From contig NW_026570221.1 of the NCBI RefSeq assembly GCF_019649055.1, positions 806,001 through 870,000 of the forward strand: a stretch of DNA of 64,000 nt, read 5' to 3'. The position numbers were made by a program, and so were the translations under genes. This document shows positions 1 to 11,881 of the stretch, piece by piece. The DNA comes from Paramacrobiotus metropolitanus (taxonomy: Eukaryota > Tardigrada > Eutardigrada > Parachela > Macrobiotidae). How positions within the stretch are numbered: the first letter of the stretch is position 1; each line of letters opens with the position of its first letter. Below the pieces are notes generated by a model that was given only the letters and a program-made list of their open reading frames with translations, was not told the origin of the DNA and ran no database searches.

Positions 1-3000
1 TTTTGGGTAAAATTATATTCATCCTTTCCTGGAAACAAAATTTTGCTGACTGCGTTCTCCGGACAGCTACAGGTTTCTGTGTGGATGATTTGTACAAACC
101 ATCCACTCCAGTTACCCTTGATTAGAATAAAACTCGTGGTTCGATTGGGAAGCAGTTAGAGATTCATAACGGTGCAATTCGCACAATAACTGTGCAACAA
201 TTCGCTGCTTTCCAAAGCAAAGAAATAAGCATCAATTCGTAATAAAATGCGGCTGCACTGTTCAAACGATTTCAAAACCTTTGCCTAAAAGACGCAGTGA
301 CACAGCCTGATGCTCCCGGTTGTTATCCCAATAAATTAAATAGATCCATATGAGCTGCGGCTGATAATTATTTATTCGGAAATGTAAGACCAGTGAAATC
401 AAAGATTCAGTGGTGCAGTGCGGTATGAAGCTTGCGATCGACTGAAATATCAAGTTTGAGTTTGCATCGCGCTGACAACTTTTGCCGCGCAATGGAACTT
501 TACATATGGCGCATTGAGCCGTTGCGACGCGACTCCGTGTGAAATCCTGATAACTTGTGATAAGAGATTTTTTGATACCAGTAATATTATCACGGACGCG
601 TCCGTGCGCGTCTGCTATGGGAGTTATTAACTGTTTAATGTCTTCTGTTAATTAATCATATGGTTAATGAACGGAAACAGGAAAAATGAAATGAAAAACG
701 TTTTACAGTACTTTCGTGGTGTTCGTTATATACCGTAAGCACGGTACAAAATAATCTGGGTACAAAATAATCTGTGTATTAATACAGTAATCTGTGTATG
801 CACGTACACAGATTATATTGTACCGTGCCGTAAGTATACATATACAGTAATATAAGTAAGCATATAGCGATAACATGGGTACATATGTTGTGTGTAAGTA
901 TGTGTATCGAGCTAAATTTAGCTAGATTAGTTGCTTTACCGCCGGTATACCAGGTATTTTGGCTTTTGACGTAATTTATTGCCATATATCACAAGATCAT
1001 AAGAGCCGTTATTTTAAAATTTAGCAGTAAGTGCTATGGAAAAAAGCGGACCGTTTCGGTTTTGTGCTTACCGATTAGGAATCGGTTTAATTTACAGTCA
1101 CAAGGCGATTATGTTTTTAATGTATTTAAGTAATCACCGTTATCGGTTAGTATTTCATGGCGCATGTGAAAAATTACATATGCGGATATGCCGACTTTCA
1201 TTCACAGTGTCTAATTATTTTTAGCTGCTCCCAAAATTCAGAAGTCCATAGGTCATACTATCTCTGTTATTGTGCGTATCAGTCTGCGTAGATCTCTCTC
1301 CAGATTTGTGAAGTGATATTTATAAAGTGATATTATATGAAGTATTTTAGATGTTTATACGAAGTGCTGTTCTACACCTCATTATATAAGTACGTATATG
1401 CAGATGCATAATGATGCATACTGCGCCTTATACATAATTACTGATCAGAGGCAGATTTTATAACCAACTATCAAGAACAAAATATGAAGAAAAAACCTAA
1501 TATTTTAAGGTACTTGTACACCAAGATTCATAGAGGTTTTTCCGTGTATACTACTCGTATTTTATGGAGGTTTATCAATATTATAATAGCGTTTTTTTAA
1601 TAATGCGGTCGAAAGTCCCGTTACGCATTATAATTATTATACCACGTAGGTGCGCGACAAAAAACGCAAAATGGGTGACTGGAAAGTGCGGCTGATCACC
1701 CTATTTTCCCAGTTTTTCACAATGACGATGCATGAGAGCGTATCCCTTTTTAAAAATTAAAAAAAGGAAAAAATTTTAATGTAAAACATAACAAAAAATC
1801 AAGTATATAAAAATACACAAAGTGTATGCAACTGAGCTTTTGTCGATAAAATACAGGATTACTAGTAGGTATGTGTATAAGATAGCTGCCGATAGGTGCT
1901 TGGCATCTGAAGTCAGTCTTTGTATTTTCGTACAAAATCTGCCAAGCCACGACAATACTCGTGCGAAACGAGATAAAATTATAACTGCTAAGGCGTTATC
2001 AGTCAGCGCTGAAAGCGATTTGCATGAACCGACATGCAGACCTGTGTACCATATGCGTTTTTTTGTGAATCACTCATCCGAAACATATAAAACTGTCTTT
2101 CCATATAGATGTTATTAATAGGGCTCCTGGGCACAATTTCCCTTCATAAAATACACCCAGGTATAAAATAAAAACTGATGGAACCGTGTCTGTATTTTAT
2201 AAAGCGATTTTACTGTATAATTAAGGGTAGTGACCAATTTGGTGCATGGTTTCAACTGTGGGTACGAGTACATCTCCGGGAAGTTTCACTTTGCTTCGCT
2301 TTGAAAACCTCCAACAGGTTTCTGCATTGTTTTAGAACATTATTCAAAAATATTCTACAGGGCGACGGTGTTAAAATTGATAGTATTGTGTTTCCACAGA
2401 ATCTCTGCCTCAAGGTAACAATCTGACCAGCTCGGCCAGCAAAGAGTTTGCACGCTCCATACGGGTACAACGACTACGGCAACTGCAACAGCGTTCGGCG
2501 CCCATCCAAGCCGCATCGCCACTGCATCGATAACGGCGAAGAACGTCGCACACACGTAACGGGACCGTGGGTGGCTGACCGGGCACAGGCGACAGTATCA
2601 ACCCTTTCACCTCATATCAGTCTGCATAACGTTCCCGCCAACGACACCAGCGAAGTACTGTAATGGTGGTTACAGTATTACAGCAGCAGTATTCCACCTG
2701 CAAATTTGCAATCAAGGCTCAAAGACTGCCATTGACGAGTGGATATTACACTCGACTGTTCCTGTACTACAGACTAGACCCTATGTGGTGTGGTTGTGGA
2801 TAAATGGTGAGAGTTAATCTGTTAATTTACCTTACGACTTTAGTGCGTGGACTGTGATGTCGCGTTATCCATCCAAGTTGGTCAACCAAGGTGGATCCTT
2901 CTCTGTTGTGGAGAGTCATCGCATAATCGAGTCACTGCGTTTTATTAATATACTTATATATAATCGCACTACAGCAGCCAGAGTTTTTTATAGTATGAAT

Positions 3001-3656
3001 ACCTTTAACGGTGATCGATACGTACTGAACAAAGTAATGCATGAGTATCAGTGAACAAAAATTCTTAAACTTCATTTCCGTTCGGCTAACTGAAAGGCAA
3101 AGTACACATCTTCCTTCGCTACCATGTCGCAAAATGTACCGAGAACAGAAACAAAGAAGCAGAATTTCCTCGCTGAATCTCGGTTCCAATTTTTTGGCGT
3201 AAATACTCTTCTGAGCGAGGGTTGCCTGTGCTGTCAGTAATCTTATTGTTAGCCAGACTTATATTGAATGAATGAACACAATGTCACAATGATCCACGAT
3301 GTCAGATTAAATCAACACATTTTCCGATTCCGTCGCATCTTAGTGAAATGCACTGAGCAATATCTGTACATACGGAAACCACATTCAAATTCTAACACCT
3401 GGCGAAGAAATTAGGCCGTTTTAACATCTGGTGAGCAAACCATGAAAACCTAAACTTAAAGTGAGCAAAATCTGAGAAACACCGAATTATTACCGAAACA
3501 TATCCTTTTCTTAATTTTTCGACTCGAAAAAGCAACGCAGAAATCATGAACAATGACGTTGATAAAGATGCAATCGGATGGTCAGTGCGATTCTGCGCAA
3601 CGCAACTATTAAATGTAATTTTCCCCATTCCTCGAGTGCCGACTGTCTCCGTCACT
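1..3656. other. Intergenic DNA, no gene recognised
   Basis: AT-rich DNA with only short open frames. None shows a recognisable domain, signal peptide or convincing splice structure. The only structure I can support is the small inverted repeat at 740-827. No tRNA A/B-box pair was seen. Confidence 0.5.
740..827. repeat. Short inverted repeat (hairpin)
   Basis: The 24-bp arms at 740-763 and 804-827 are inverted copies with two mismatches, starting CACGGTAC and ending GTACCGTG. The 40-bp spacer repeats variants of AATCTGTGTA. It could be a tiny MITE or a simple hairpin. No target duplication is evident. Confidence 0.6.
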
Positions 3657-3928
3657 TCAGCATCCTCTCATTCGCAGAACGAAATTGATGGTCACCCCGG
3701 TGCGGACGCCGCAGTCCACCAGAGCAACGTTGTCGTTCAGCTCGCGGCCGGCAAATACCAGTCGCTGCTGATCCATGGAAATTTGTTTGACCTCCTGAAT
3801 CCGGCATTTCAGCTGGTTCACCCAATAGGCCAAATTCACCTGCACACTATGATGGTTTTCCCCGTCAAGCTCATCACAAACACGCTGCTGTCGCGCACCA
3901 AGCGCGTCGCTGGATTACGCTCTTCCAT
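3657..3928 (-). pseudogene. Ubiquitin-like pseudogene with 2-nt frameshift
   Basis: Read on the minus strand, an ATG at 3928 opens a short extension followed by VFVMSLTGKTIIV, matching the first ubiquitin strand. The reading then jumps frame at about 3843-3848, where TG is duplicated, and continues as QVNLAYWVNQLKCRIQEV, MDQQRLVFAGRELND and NFVLRMRGC before a stop at 3657. The whole covers one ubiquitin fold of about 76 residues plus a 15-residue extension. The position equivalent to Lys48 is Arg (FAGRE), and the C-terminal Gly-Gly is Gly-Cys, so conjugation would not be expected even if the frame were intact. Family assignment is firm. A retrocopy is likely because no intron interrupts it. 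A sequencing indel is the alternative to a true frameshift. A 3' splice site at 3840 (TGTGCAG) could in principle rescue only the downstream part. Confidence 0.75.
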
Positions 3929-4334
3929 AATGCCGGCTTCCCTGCAGTTAGATTACAATCATGCCATCCAGAACTGTTACATTTGTTCATTACTTCAAAA
4001 ATTATTCCAGTACCATATTAATGAATAATCACATTATCACAAACTACTACAGTAATTTATTACGTGATCCTTGCGTTTGGAACGAGCGGTTTGAGAAGAA
4101 AACAAATAACGTTAAAGGAAGTTAATTTACATTAAACTTATGGCATGCAAGGAAGAATTACAATTATAAAACCATTGCTCAAGTTCAAAGGAGAAGATTA
4201 GCAAATAAACGAAATGTTCGAGAACGTAACAGCAAATAATGCAAATTATAATTCGTAATTTCTCTTATAAAAACCCAGAACAAAGTTCACAAAAGTAAGA
4301 ACTTTTATAAATTTCTTTCAAGTTCAAAATCATT
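3929..4334. other. Intergenic gap
   Basis: About 400 bp of AT-rich sequence between two minus-strand units. No coding potential or repeat was recognised. Confidence 0.5.
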
Positions 4335-6263
4335 TTAAAAACAGCCCAATTCAGTTAGAATTTCCACCTCACCGGCAATCCACTCCATGAGTTCATCCAG
4401 CGTCCAGCACAGCGTCGGTGAATGCAGGATGCGCAGCAGACCGACCAGTCCGCACACGGTCATCCGGCTACCCGCCGGCTGCGATTCGGCATGGACTCGG
4501 ATCATCCGCACAGCCTCCGGGAAAGGGATCTGCGCCAGATGGGCCACCGGATGACACAAGCGCTCCACAAACGCCACTTGCGTCCACAGCTGCAGTTGCG
4601 GAATCTCCCAACTCAGCGACAACTTCATGAGCTCGTACACGAGCATGGGAGCCGCTCGGCGGGGATCGATGGGCAGCGATTCCCGTTGCGTCATGGCCGC
4701 GCCTACCACCGCCACCACGGCGGCCTTGCTGTAGTCCACCTGGAAGACGCTGACGCGTCCCAGCTCTCCCGCTGCGAAGACGGAACGCGTTTTCGACGAT
4801 ATATGAACCTAGAGCGGAAATCCAACTTCAAAACTGTGAATTCCAAATCAACATTGCAGCATGAGTAAGTCAAAGTAACCGGATCGTCGAGAGTTCGAAA
4901 TACTTTGCGGCCAAACAATTTTATACAATGGCCATGACAAACGATGACCCAAATATTTTTAAAAAGATAGCAAAAAAAGTAAATCAAAAAAGAAATTTTG
5001 AAATGAAATTAGAAAAAGTCAGAAAATCAACAACTTAAAAAATCACCCAGATCTGGTTTATTTCAGCCATTGTAACGCCCGAAACCAAAACGCTCATTCA
5101 TTAATACAAAAATAGTTATTCTTAAAAATAGTTATTCTTTCTTAAATTTGAAAGCGCATCAAAAACAACAAAAAAGTTGATTTTAACGGTTAACTCTACA
5201 CGAACCAGGACTTGGCGATCCACTTCGATCCCACCCTGTCGCGTCTGAAACTCCACATTATCCGTTCCTTTCAACTGATCCCCGTTCGGGAGCGCCGGAC
5301 AGTCGGGTATGATCCGGCGGAAGGCGGTGAGTAGGTCCAGCCGGTGATGTTCTGCAGGGCGCTGTTAATGCAGTCCATATTTTTGGTACCGGTCGGTGGC
5401 GGGTCCATGTAGACGGTGGGGCTGCCGTGGTGGTCGGGATTAATGAAAGCCAGCTGCACCGCGTGCAGAAAGCAGTTGTCCGGCAGCCGCTCCACTTGTA
5501 TCCTGGCCCGCCACGGAACCTCGAAACCGCGAGAAAAGAACGCGTGCCTCGACTTGCTCTTTCCCTCGACTGCAAAGCATGGGTGAAATTACACGAACCC
5601 TTACGCAAAAAAAACTGCGCTATAAATCTGCATTTTTGTCCGACTAAAAATAGTATCGGAGCGATACTATTTTTAGTCGGACAAAAGTGCAGATTTTTAG
5701 CGCGGCGTTCGATGATTATGCCAGCCATAAGGAGTTAGTAGCGTAATGCAAGCGCAAAACCGTTCTTCGCAGTACGGTTGAATTTTGAACAGGACACATC
5801 AGAAGTAAGAACTTACAGAACACTTGCAGTCCAACGCCGTTCTCCAGCCACCTAGGCAGGGGAGAAATCTCGTGGCCATTGTCGGCCACACGAACGCGCA
5901 TCAGTTTCCACTGTCCGTAATCATTCCACGCCTGGAATGCAGATCCTGTAGGTCCATCCGGAAAGTATACAAAGCGCGACACGTCACGAAACCGTCCTCC
6001 GTCGCGCCCGTTTCCAGTGTGGCCATTTGGTAGTGGTTCAGCAGGTTCAAGACACCGGTTTCGAGTTGCTCCTGTTCCATCAGACGCTGCGAATGAGAGG
6101 GGGCGCTGGATGTTGGTATGGTCGGGGCTGCGTTCAATCGCCAGCAACCAGGGCAGTATCCCCGGGCCGTATCCCACTCTGACGAATGCTGGATCGTGAA
6201 GCCATTCGCTCCAGCATCGGATGGCGCCTTCGCCCCGTTTACATTGCCGTTGCCTTCTTCCAT
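4335..6263 (-). CDS. Uncharacterised multi-exon gene, frame unresolved, possibly degraded
   Basis: Several protein-like stretches lie in order on the minus strand but in changing frames. (i) From an ATG at 6263: MEEGNGNVNG, then LMEQEQLETGVLNLLNHYQ. (ii) About 5970-5818: FQAWNDYGQWKLMRVRVADN and ISPLPRWLENG, ending at a good donor (T|GTAAGT, 5816). (iii) 5502-5360: RLPDNCFLHAVQLAFINPD. (iv) About 5350-5190: LTAFRRIIPDCPALPNGDQ and GIEVDRQVLVRVELTV. (v) About 4790-4335: GRVSVFQVDYSKAAVVAVVG to a stop at 4335. I do not recognise the family. The order suggests one gene read through introns, but exon phases do not join cleanly, and islands i/ii and iii/iv change frame without a convincing intron. 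It is either a gene with introns I could not resolve or a decaying copy. The intron between ii and iii holds the hairpin at 5617-5703. Confidence 0.4.
5617..5703. repeat. Near-perfect 42-bp-arm inverted repeat
   Basis: Arms 5617-5658 and 5662-5703 match inverted at 40 of 42 positions around a 3-bp centre, with termini GCGCTA/TAGCGC. This is the form of a miniature foldback element or a long RNA hairpin. It lies in a putative intron of the minus-strand gene. Confidence 0.8.
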
Positions 6264-6959
6264 TTCTGCAGCACGCACCCACTTGACAAGCAACCGAAGA
6301 AAGAACCGGGCATACTCACAGTTTATACTAAAACAGCTGCTGCAGGGATATAAACTGTATGTACATTTGACAAACACTCGCGATGGTTCTCCACTCACGC
6401 GACACGCTCTCGTGGTCTGTCGATACTCAGCAATGGCTTGTCCGAAACAATATGCTAACCAGGGAGGAACATAGGGAGGGTCCAGATTCAGAAAAACTGC
6501 TTCTTTTGTATAGGTAGTACAACTGTACAAGCAATCATCCAGCTGCAGGATGATTACTGTAATTTTCTCTTTCTGTCTGATGTCAAGCACTCTTTCACTT
6601 CGCAAGGCAGTTACGTGCGCACTGCGCAGCATGCATAAACCCGTACGCCTCAAAATAATGGCTGACGCCGTAAAATCGAATCGTGTGTGGTAGTTACTCG
6701 TATTAAACCTAGGGTAGAGTTCGTAGTCACACATTGTACTTCGTAGTCTGCCACTTTTGTAACTCCTTTTTATTGCTGGTTTTCAATATTATTTATTTTT
6801 CAGCATAAAGCGTACTGAAATTTTATCATTATTTCGTTATTGGCTCCAGTTAGCTGTGGGTGTTCCACGTTGCTGGCAGTTTTACGGAATACGTACGTCT
6901 TTGCTGTCATAAATTACACCTTTTTTAACTTTACTCTACAGTGTCAAGCAAGCAATAGA
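6264..6959. other. Intergenic or divergent upstream region
   Basis: About 700 bp between the minus-strand gene and plus-strand F-box gene A. It could hold divergent promoters and 5' exons. No TATA box or other clear signal was identified. Confidence 0.35.
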
Positions 6960-9900
6960 ATGTTTTTGTTCGAGACTGATGGACGAAAGATCAACGCCAG
7001 AAACGCCGTAGATGTTAAAATTGACGGCCTGCTCCAACATGGCTTTCTTCTTGGGAGGGAGGAAAAGCCAGGGGACGACAGCACTCCGCCGCGTTTGATC
7101 GTCGATTTCGGATGCACGTCTCAGCGGTCGGTGTTGGTGGAATCCGGGACGGTGTCGGCGGGCTACATGGATAGATACTGCCATTCGGACGTGGGAACCG
7201 TTGTGCAGGTGCTCCTGCGCGAAGGCCCCGATCGCCCATGGAGATGGTACCCCGGGAAACTGCTGCTGCGCCGCTTTAAACGGCTTAAACATGTGGCGCT
7301 TGTTGAGGTGATGGTGGGCGGGCAGTGTCGTCGGGAATTGATCCCCAACCGCCAGATCTGGGATCGTGCAGCAACTTTGAGCACAACCCACAAGCCCGTC
7401 ATGGGCATTCCAAGGTCCGTATTATATTACTGTATACTCTAATCCTTTTCGTTCACGCTGAATAATCTAATTAAATTCTTATGGTACTAGTACGTTTTCT
7501 GATAATTTTGAAATCAGGGGACATAAATACGTGACGTGAGGCGTACCAAAATACTAAATAGCCACTTACCTTTTGAGCCTATAACAGCGAAAAAGATACT
7601 TTTCCACAAAAAGCGGTATTTTGTCACGGTTACTCGAATAAAATTGATGGCAGTAACTGTAGGAACTGGAAATTACTGTTGTACAGATTCCTGAAAGGCG
7701 AATTGCAGTAACCAAAGGCTATCTTTATTTGTAAAAATAACGTTGTGAATAAAAGGCAGCATGCCAAGAACTATGTCTAAGACAAGTCATGTTCAGGAAC
7801 TATAAAATCATGTTCACTGAGAACAGTTTTTGCAGTAAATCTACCGCAAACAAGGTGAGTACGAATGTGACGGGATGTCCACAAAGGAAAGTGGCAAAGC
7901 GCAAACCTGCCAAGGCGATTGATGAGCCGAAGCGAAAAAGGCCGCTGCGTGTCGACCAGTGCCGTTTGGCGTTGCCGTTTGAAGTTCTGAAGGAGATCTT
8001 CCACTCACTGGACACCGTAGACCGTCTCCGATGTCGCCGCACCTGTCAACTATGGGAGACCCTGCTGACTTCGGCCGAGCTGTGCCAGGTTATGCGTGTA
8101 TCACGGCGAGGGGAGAGTTCTTCCCTACCCGTGGTGTGGGACTGCAATTACGCCATGTATGGCTGCATCCTCAAACACATCACCGCCGCCACGCGCATCA
8201 TCTGTATTCGCGACACCCAGAGGTTTTGCGCTGCCAGCCCGAGCGATGCCGATGAGGTCGTGGATCTTATCAAAGAGGTCTTGGACGACGCTGGCCTCCG
8301 CATCGACAGCGTGATTGTGCACCAGCGATCGATTCGGCTGAGCTTATCAACATATGCTCGATGGAAAATGGGCGTGTTTTCCATGGAGATGGCCGCGCAG
8401 AAGGCCAGGCTGGGGTCGTGTTGTGGGCGTTTGATCTTCAAAAATTACGGCGTGACCATGGAGAGTGAGTACGGCACCGGCTGCGTTCACTTTCGGATTC
8501 CTGCTGCCATCTCCAACGCAGGACTCGTCGATGAGGCGCAGACTGTAGAGCTGTTTGAGCGACATCTGGTTTCGGAAGGGCTGCCGCTGGATGTGGAGCG
8601 CATTAGTATTTGCATGTCAGATCTCATCGGCATCAAGGAAAACGCCAAGGAAGTCATTAAGGTAAGTTGTTAAAACATTAGAGAACTGCTTCGCTGATGC
8701 GGGGCATGATGGCATCGTTTTGACGAACCAACTCGCGCTTTGTGAACGCAGTTTCATCTCACTGGATTGTGCGTTCAACAGGAATTTCATCATTTTCAGT
8801 TCTAATACATTTCAGAATTGAGTTCCATATTTAAAAGCCGATAACAGTGACGATTTTAGTGAAACCGCTGTTAGTCCTTCCGCAAAAAAAGACGCAAAAA
8901 TTTGACGAAAATGGTTTTCTTTATTTTCCGATATGTTCTTATTCTTTCTCAACTTTTCTGAAGTTTTCCTAGATTTCTTATGTTTTCTCCGTTAGCAAAT
9001 TAGCTTACCAGCAAACTTGCCGCTCGCACTGCGGCAGCGTAGTCTGTGGCTAATAAGCCGCATTGTGCGGGAAAATGCAGTAGTTAACCAGCCATAGCGC
9101 CGCATATTGGTTTTATACCGCAAAATAGTCGCGGCCAAATCAGGCCTTATCTTTAAGTGATTTGGCCCGATACATAGTACCAAATTCGGGTACATACACG
9201 GGACCTTTCGCTGTCAGGCAACATCCGGTTCGGGAGTTATTAAGGACAAAAAATCCCAAAAGTTTAAACGCGCGGAGGTGCATAAAAAGTCTCATTATGA
9301 ACCGATCCTTATGATTTTGCACGAAAGCACCCATTATTATGAAGATTGTTTTGGTACCGAACCAGCTTTCTACCATTTTTTTCAAATTTTAAAATGAATT
9401 TCAAAGTAGTGTGTGCTTTCGTGCAAAATTCGAAGAGCATCGGTTCATAATGAGACTTTTGGTACACCTCCGCGCGTTTAAACCTTTGGAATTATATTTC
9501 ACTAATAACTCCTGAACCGGATGTTGCACGGACAAACGGTGTTTGCCCCTATGTATACGAATCCTTTGGTTACAAAATATCATAAAGCAATGCAAAAAAG
9601 TGTTTGGGAGAGCGGTGATGGCGAAAGTTGCCGTGGAAGTATCCGTATTTGGTGCTATGTACCGGGCCAAATCCCTTAAAAGCTTTCCCTGTTGTTTTAA
9701 ATGCCATTTGCAATAACAGGTAAATCACTTAAAGATAATGCCTGTTTTACCTGTTGTTGTAAGTGCCATTTACAACCAAATGTAAAGGGTGTTTACAACA
9801 ACAACAGGTAAAGAAAGCACTTAAAGATAACGCCTGTTTTACCTGTTGTTGTAAATTGCAGTGTGTGTTACCTGTTGGTTAATTCTGTAGATTCTTCATG

Positions 9901-10118
9901 ACTACCAGTCCTGCGATCCGCGTCCGTCGGCTCATTATCGGGGACGCCAGTGGAGAATGGACGATGTAGCCGATGTCGAGTTGGCCAAATTGAATCGCTT
10001 CTCCTTGTACGCCTTGTCGCGCTTCTTGGAATACCCGAGTGAAGCGTCCGAGGAAGACACTTCACAGTCCGGTGTCTCCAACAGTGAATCCAGCAGTGAC
10101 TACGATACCCAAGAATGA
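6960..10118 (+). CDS. F-box-like family protein, paralogue A
   Basis: Predicted exons are 6960-7414, 7782-8661 and 9891-10118, which join in phase to about 520 residues. The first two junctions use AAG|GTCCGT and the weak acceptor CTAAG at 7781; the last intron is ATTAAG|GTAAGT to CTGTAG|ATTCTT. Exon 1 carries the N-terminal domain (NAVDVKIDGLLQHG, RLIVDFGC, VVQVLLREGPDRPWRW). Exon 2 carries the F-box-like helices (LALPFEVLKEIFHSL, VDRLRCRRTCQLWE) and a long C-terminal region. Exon 3 begins ILHDYQSCDPRPSAHYRGR and ends in an acidic, serine-rich tail. F-box proteins normally recruit substrates to SCF ubiquitin ligases through Skp1; that role is inferred from the motif only. Compared with paralogue B, the end of exon 1 lacks about 75 residues (the part with QFVIRTCRVPSGYWIMD). 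Intron 2 contains a foldback element. Confidence 0.7.
7415..7781 (+). other. Intron 1 of F-box gene A
   Basis: AT-rich, no coding potential, no recognised repeat. In paralogue B the region homologous to its left edge is coding, so an exon segment has been lost or replaced here. Confidence 0.5.
9155..9690. mobile_element. Foldback MITE-like element, TTAA type (copy 1)
   Basis: Two long imperfect inverted arms, about 9155-9385 and 9410-9690. Their termini read AAGTGATTTGGCCC and GGGCCAAATCCCTTAA. Shared internal words include CGCGCGGAGGTG/CACCTCCGCGCG and CGGTTCATAATGAGAC. A longer, better preserved copy lies at 27829-28546. The element is non-coding. The terminal TTAA suggests a piggyBac-like target preference, by inference. 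It sits in intron 2 of F-box gene A. Confidence 0.7.
9695..9870. repeat. Local direct repeats
   Basis: A unit containing CTTAAAGATAA, then GCCTGTTTTACCTGTTG, occurs twice (about 9727 and 9820), with related CAACAACAGGTAAA words between. This is a simple non-coding repeat just upstream of the last exon of gene A. Confidence 0.6.
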
Positions 10119-11881
10119 GATGGTTTAGGAAGGCCGATACGTTCTGATTTGGAATGGTACTACTCTTAACTCTGCTTGCGGAACTTTATCACTCTTGTTG
10201 CGATGGAATAATAATCTTTAACCTCTTTGTTTTGTAGTTTCTGTTCATGTTACTGCAGTATGTTGCTTATTGAAACACGGAAAAGTCGCTTGATTTGCGC
10301 TTTGCTCATGCGCTTGATCCGAGAAAATATGGGCCGGATGCGTGTTGAGCATTTTTGCTTACGCATTTTTTCACTTATCGTCTACAATGATTCTTCGTTT
10401 ACAGTCTGTTGGCACAACGACTGCTGCTATCTGGGAATCGTGTTGAAGTGCCTTCTGATTGCAGGTTATGAAAACCTTCTTAATCAGTAATTTGCGACAG
10501 AAACAAACTCATTACCAGCCGTTTATGTGAAACTGATTACATACGAATATTTTTGTTCAAGTGTAACTGAATCTTGATATTGTTATTGCTGTATTGGAAA
10601 TTAAAGAATAACGATATACGAGTGTACATTATTAGACACTTCGTAAATAAAACAATAGTACACGAGAAATGAAATAAACCGCAATTGGCCAATTGGTATT
10701 CCCCATTTTTTTCAGTTCAACTTCTCTACTTATTGCTACGAGAAACAGTCTCGGCTTTGTCAATGTCGCGTTGCTTGTGGTCGATGGCCGGTCTGTTCCA
10801 CGGTCGGCCGGCCAGTTTGTTATTCTAAACTAAACATTCGCAGAACGTTTGCACTGGACAGGAAAGGAATTTTGGTCCCTCACTTCCACTCTTTGGTTAC
10901 AGGACAGTCGTCGTCGTCGGTAACTCGCGGACCTAACAGGTTCCGTTAACAGGGACGTAGTGGTAGTTCGGCACTCCCTGACCTAGTGGGCTTTAATAAC
11001 TGGGCAGCAAATCTCTAATCGACCTAGCGGGGCCCATACGAATTTTTCGCCTCCGCTACGATACCGTTATGACAATTATGAATATGTATTATGTGCCAGT
11101 TTAGTTCGGGTAAAGCGTAGGAAAATCATTATGTACAAGTATTTGTCACTGGCAGCGAAACCAAACTACAGATGCACTGACACAGTAAGGACGACTGTTC
11201 TTGCCGCAGACTTCGCTTATTAGTTATTATTACTTTTTATTGTTGTAATCGGGCGTGAGTTTTTGATTATTGAATTTTACAAACCATCATAAATTTATTC
11301 AAGCAGTTTGCGCGCGCTTGATTGACTGGTTCCTTTATATTCGTAACAGTGGCCCGGTGTTTATGGCGCCTTGCAGTTTGTCTGCTAGGTTTGACGAGGC
11401 AGAAAACGCTGAAAGAAACTGCAACAGGAGCATTTGCAGAAACACTTCAATGTGGAAATTCGTAAAGTTTGCCACTTGAAAATTCTTCCTGAGAAACAGA
11501 TCCGTTCTAAACATAGCTGTCATGATTTACTGTATTCGATCAGACTAAAGTCTTCTATTCCAGTAATATTGCGATCACTGCAGCCACGTCTGGCCACTTG
11601 AAAATGCTTTTTCCAAAAAACTGTTCGGTTGCAATGCATGAGTTCGGCAGAAGTCGATGTCAGCATTACCGGTACGGCGGTACCAACAGTTATCGAACGA
11701 AGAAAGGAGAAAAGCGCATGCTGGCAAATTCCAAGGGAACACCTCAAATATAAGCGAGATAATTTTTCATTTGAGCTCGTTATTCCGATCAGTTTATTGT
11801 TTCACATGTGGTGTAGTTCGGTTTAATAAAACGAGCGCTCTGAGTCGATTGTTAACTGTTGTACTGTTTGTCCCAGTTAAA
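10119..11881. other. Intergenic region
   Basis: About 1.76 kb with possible polyadenylation signals (AATAAA near 10,647) after gene A. The rest shows no supported gene. One short frame at 10,227 is cysteine- and leucine-rich but has no recognisable feature. Confidence 0.45.
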
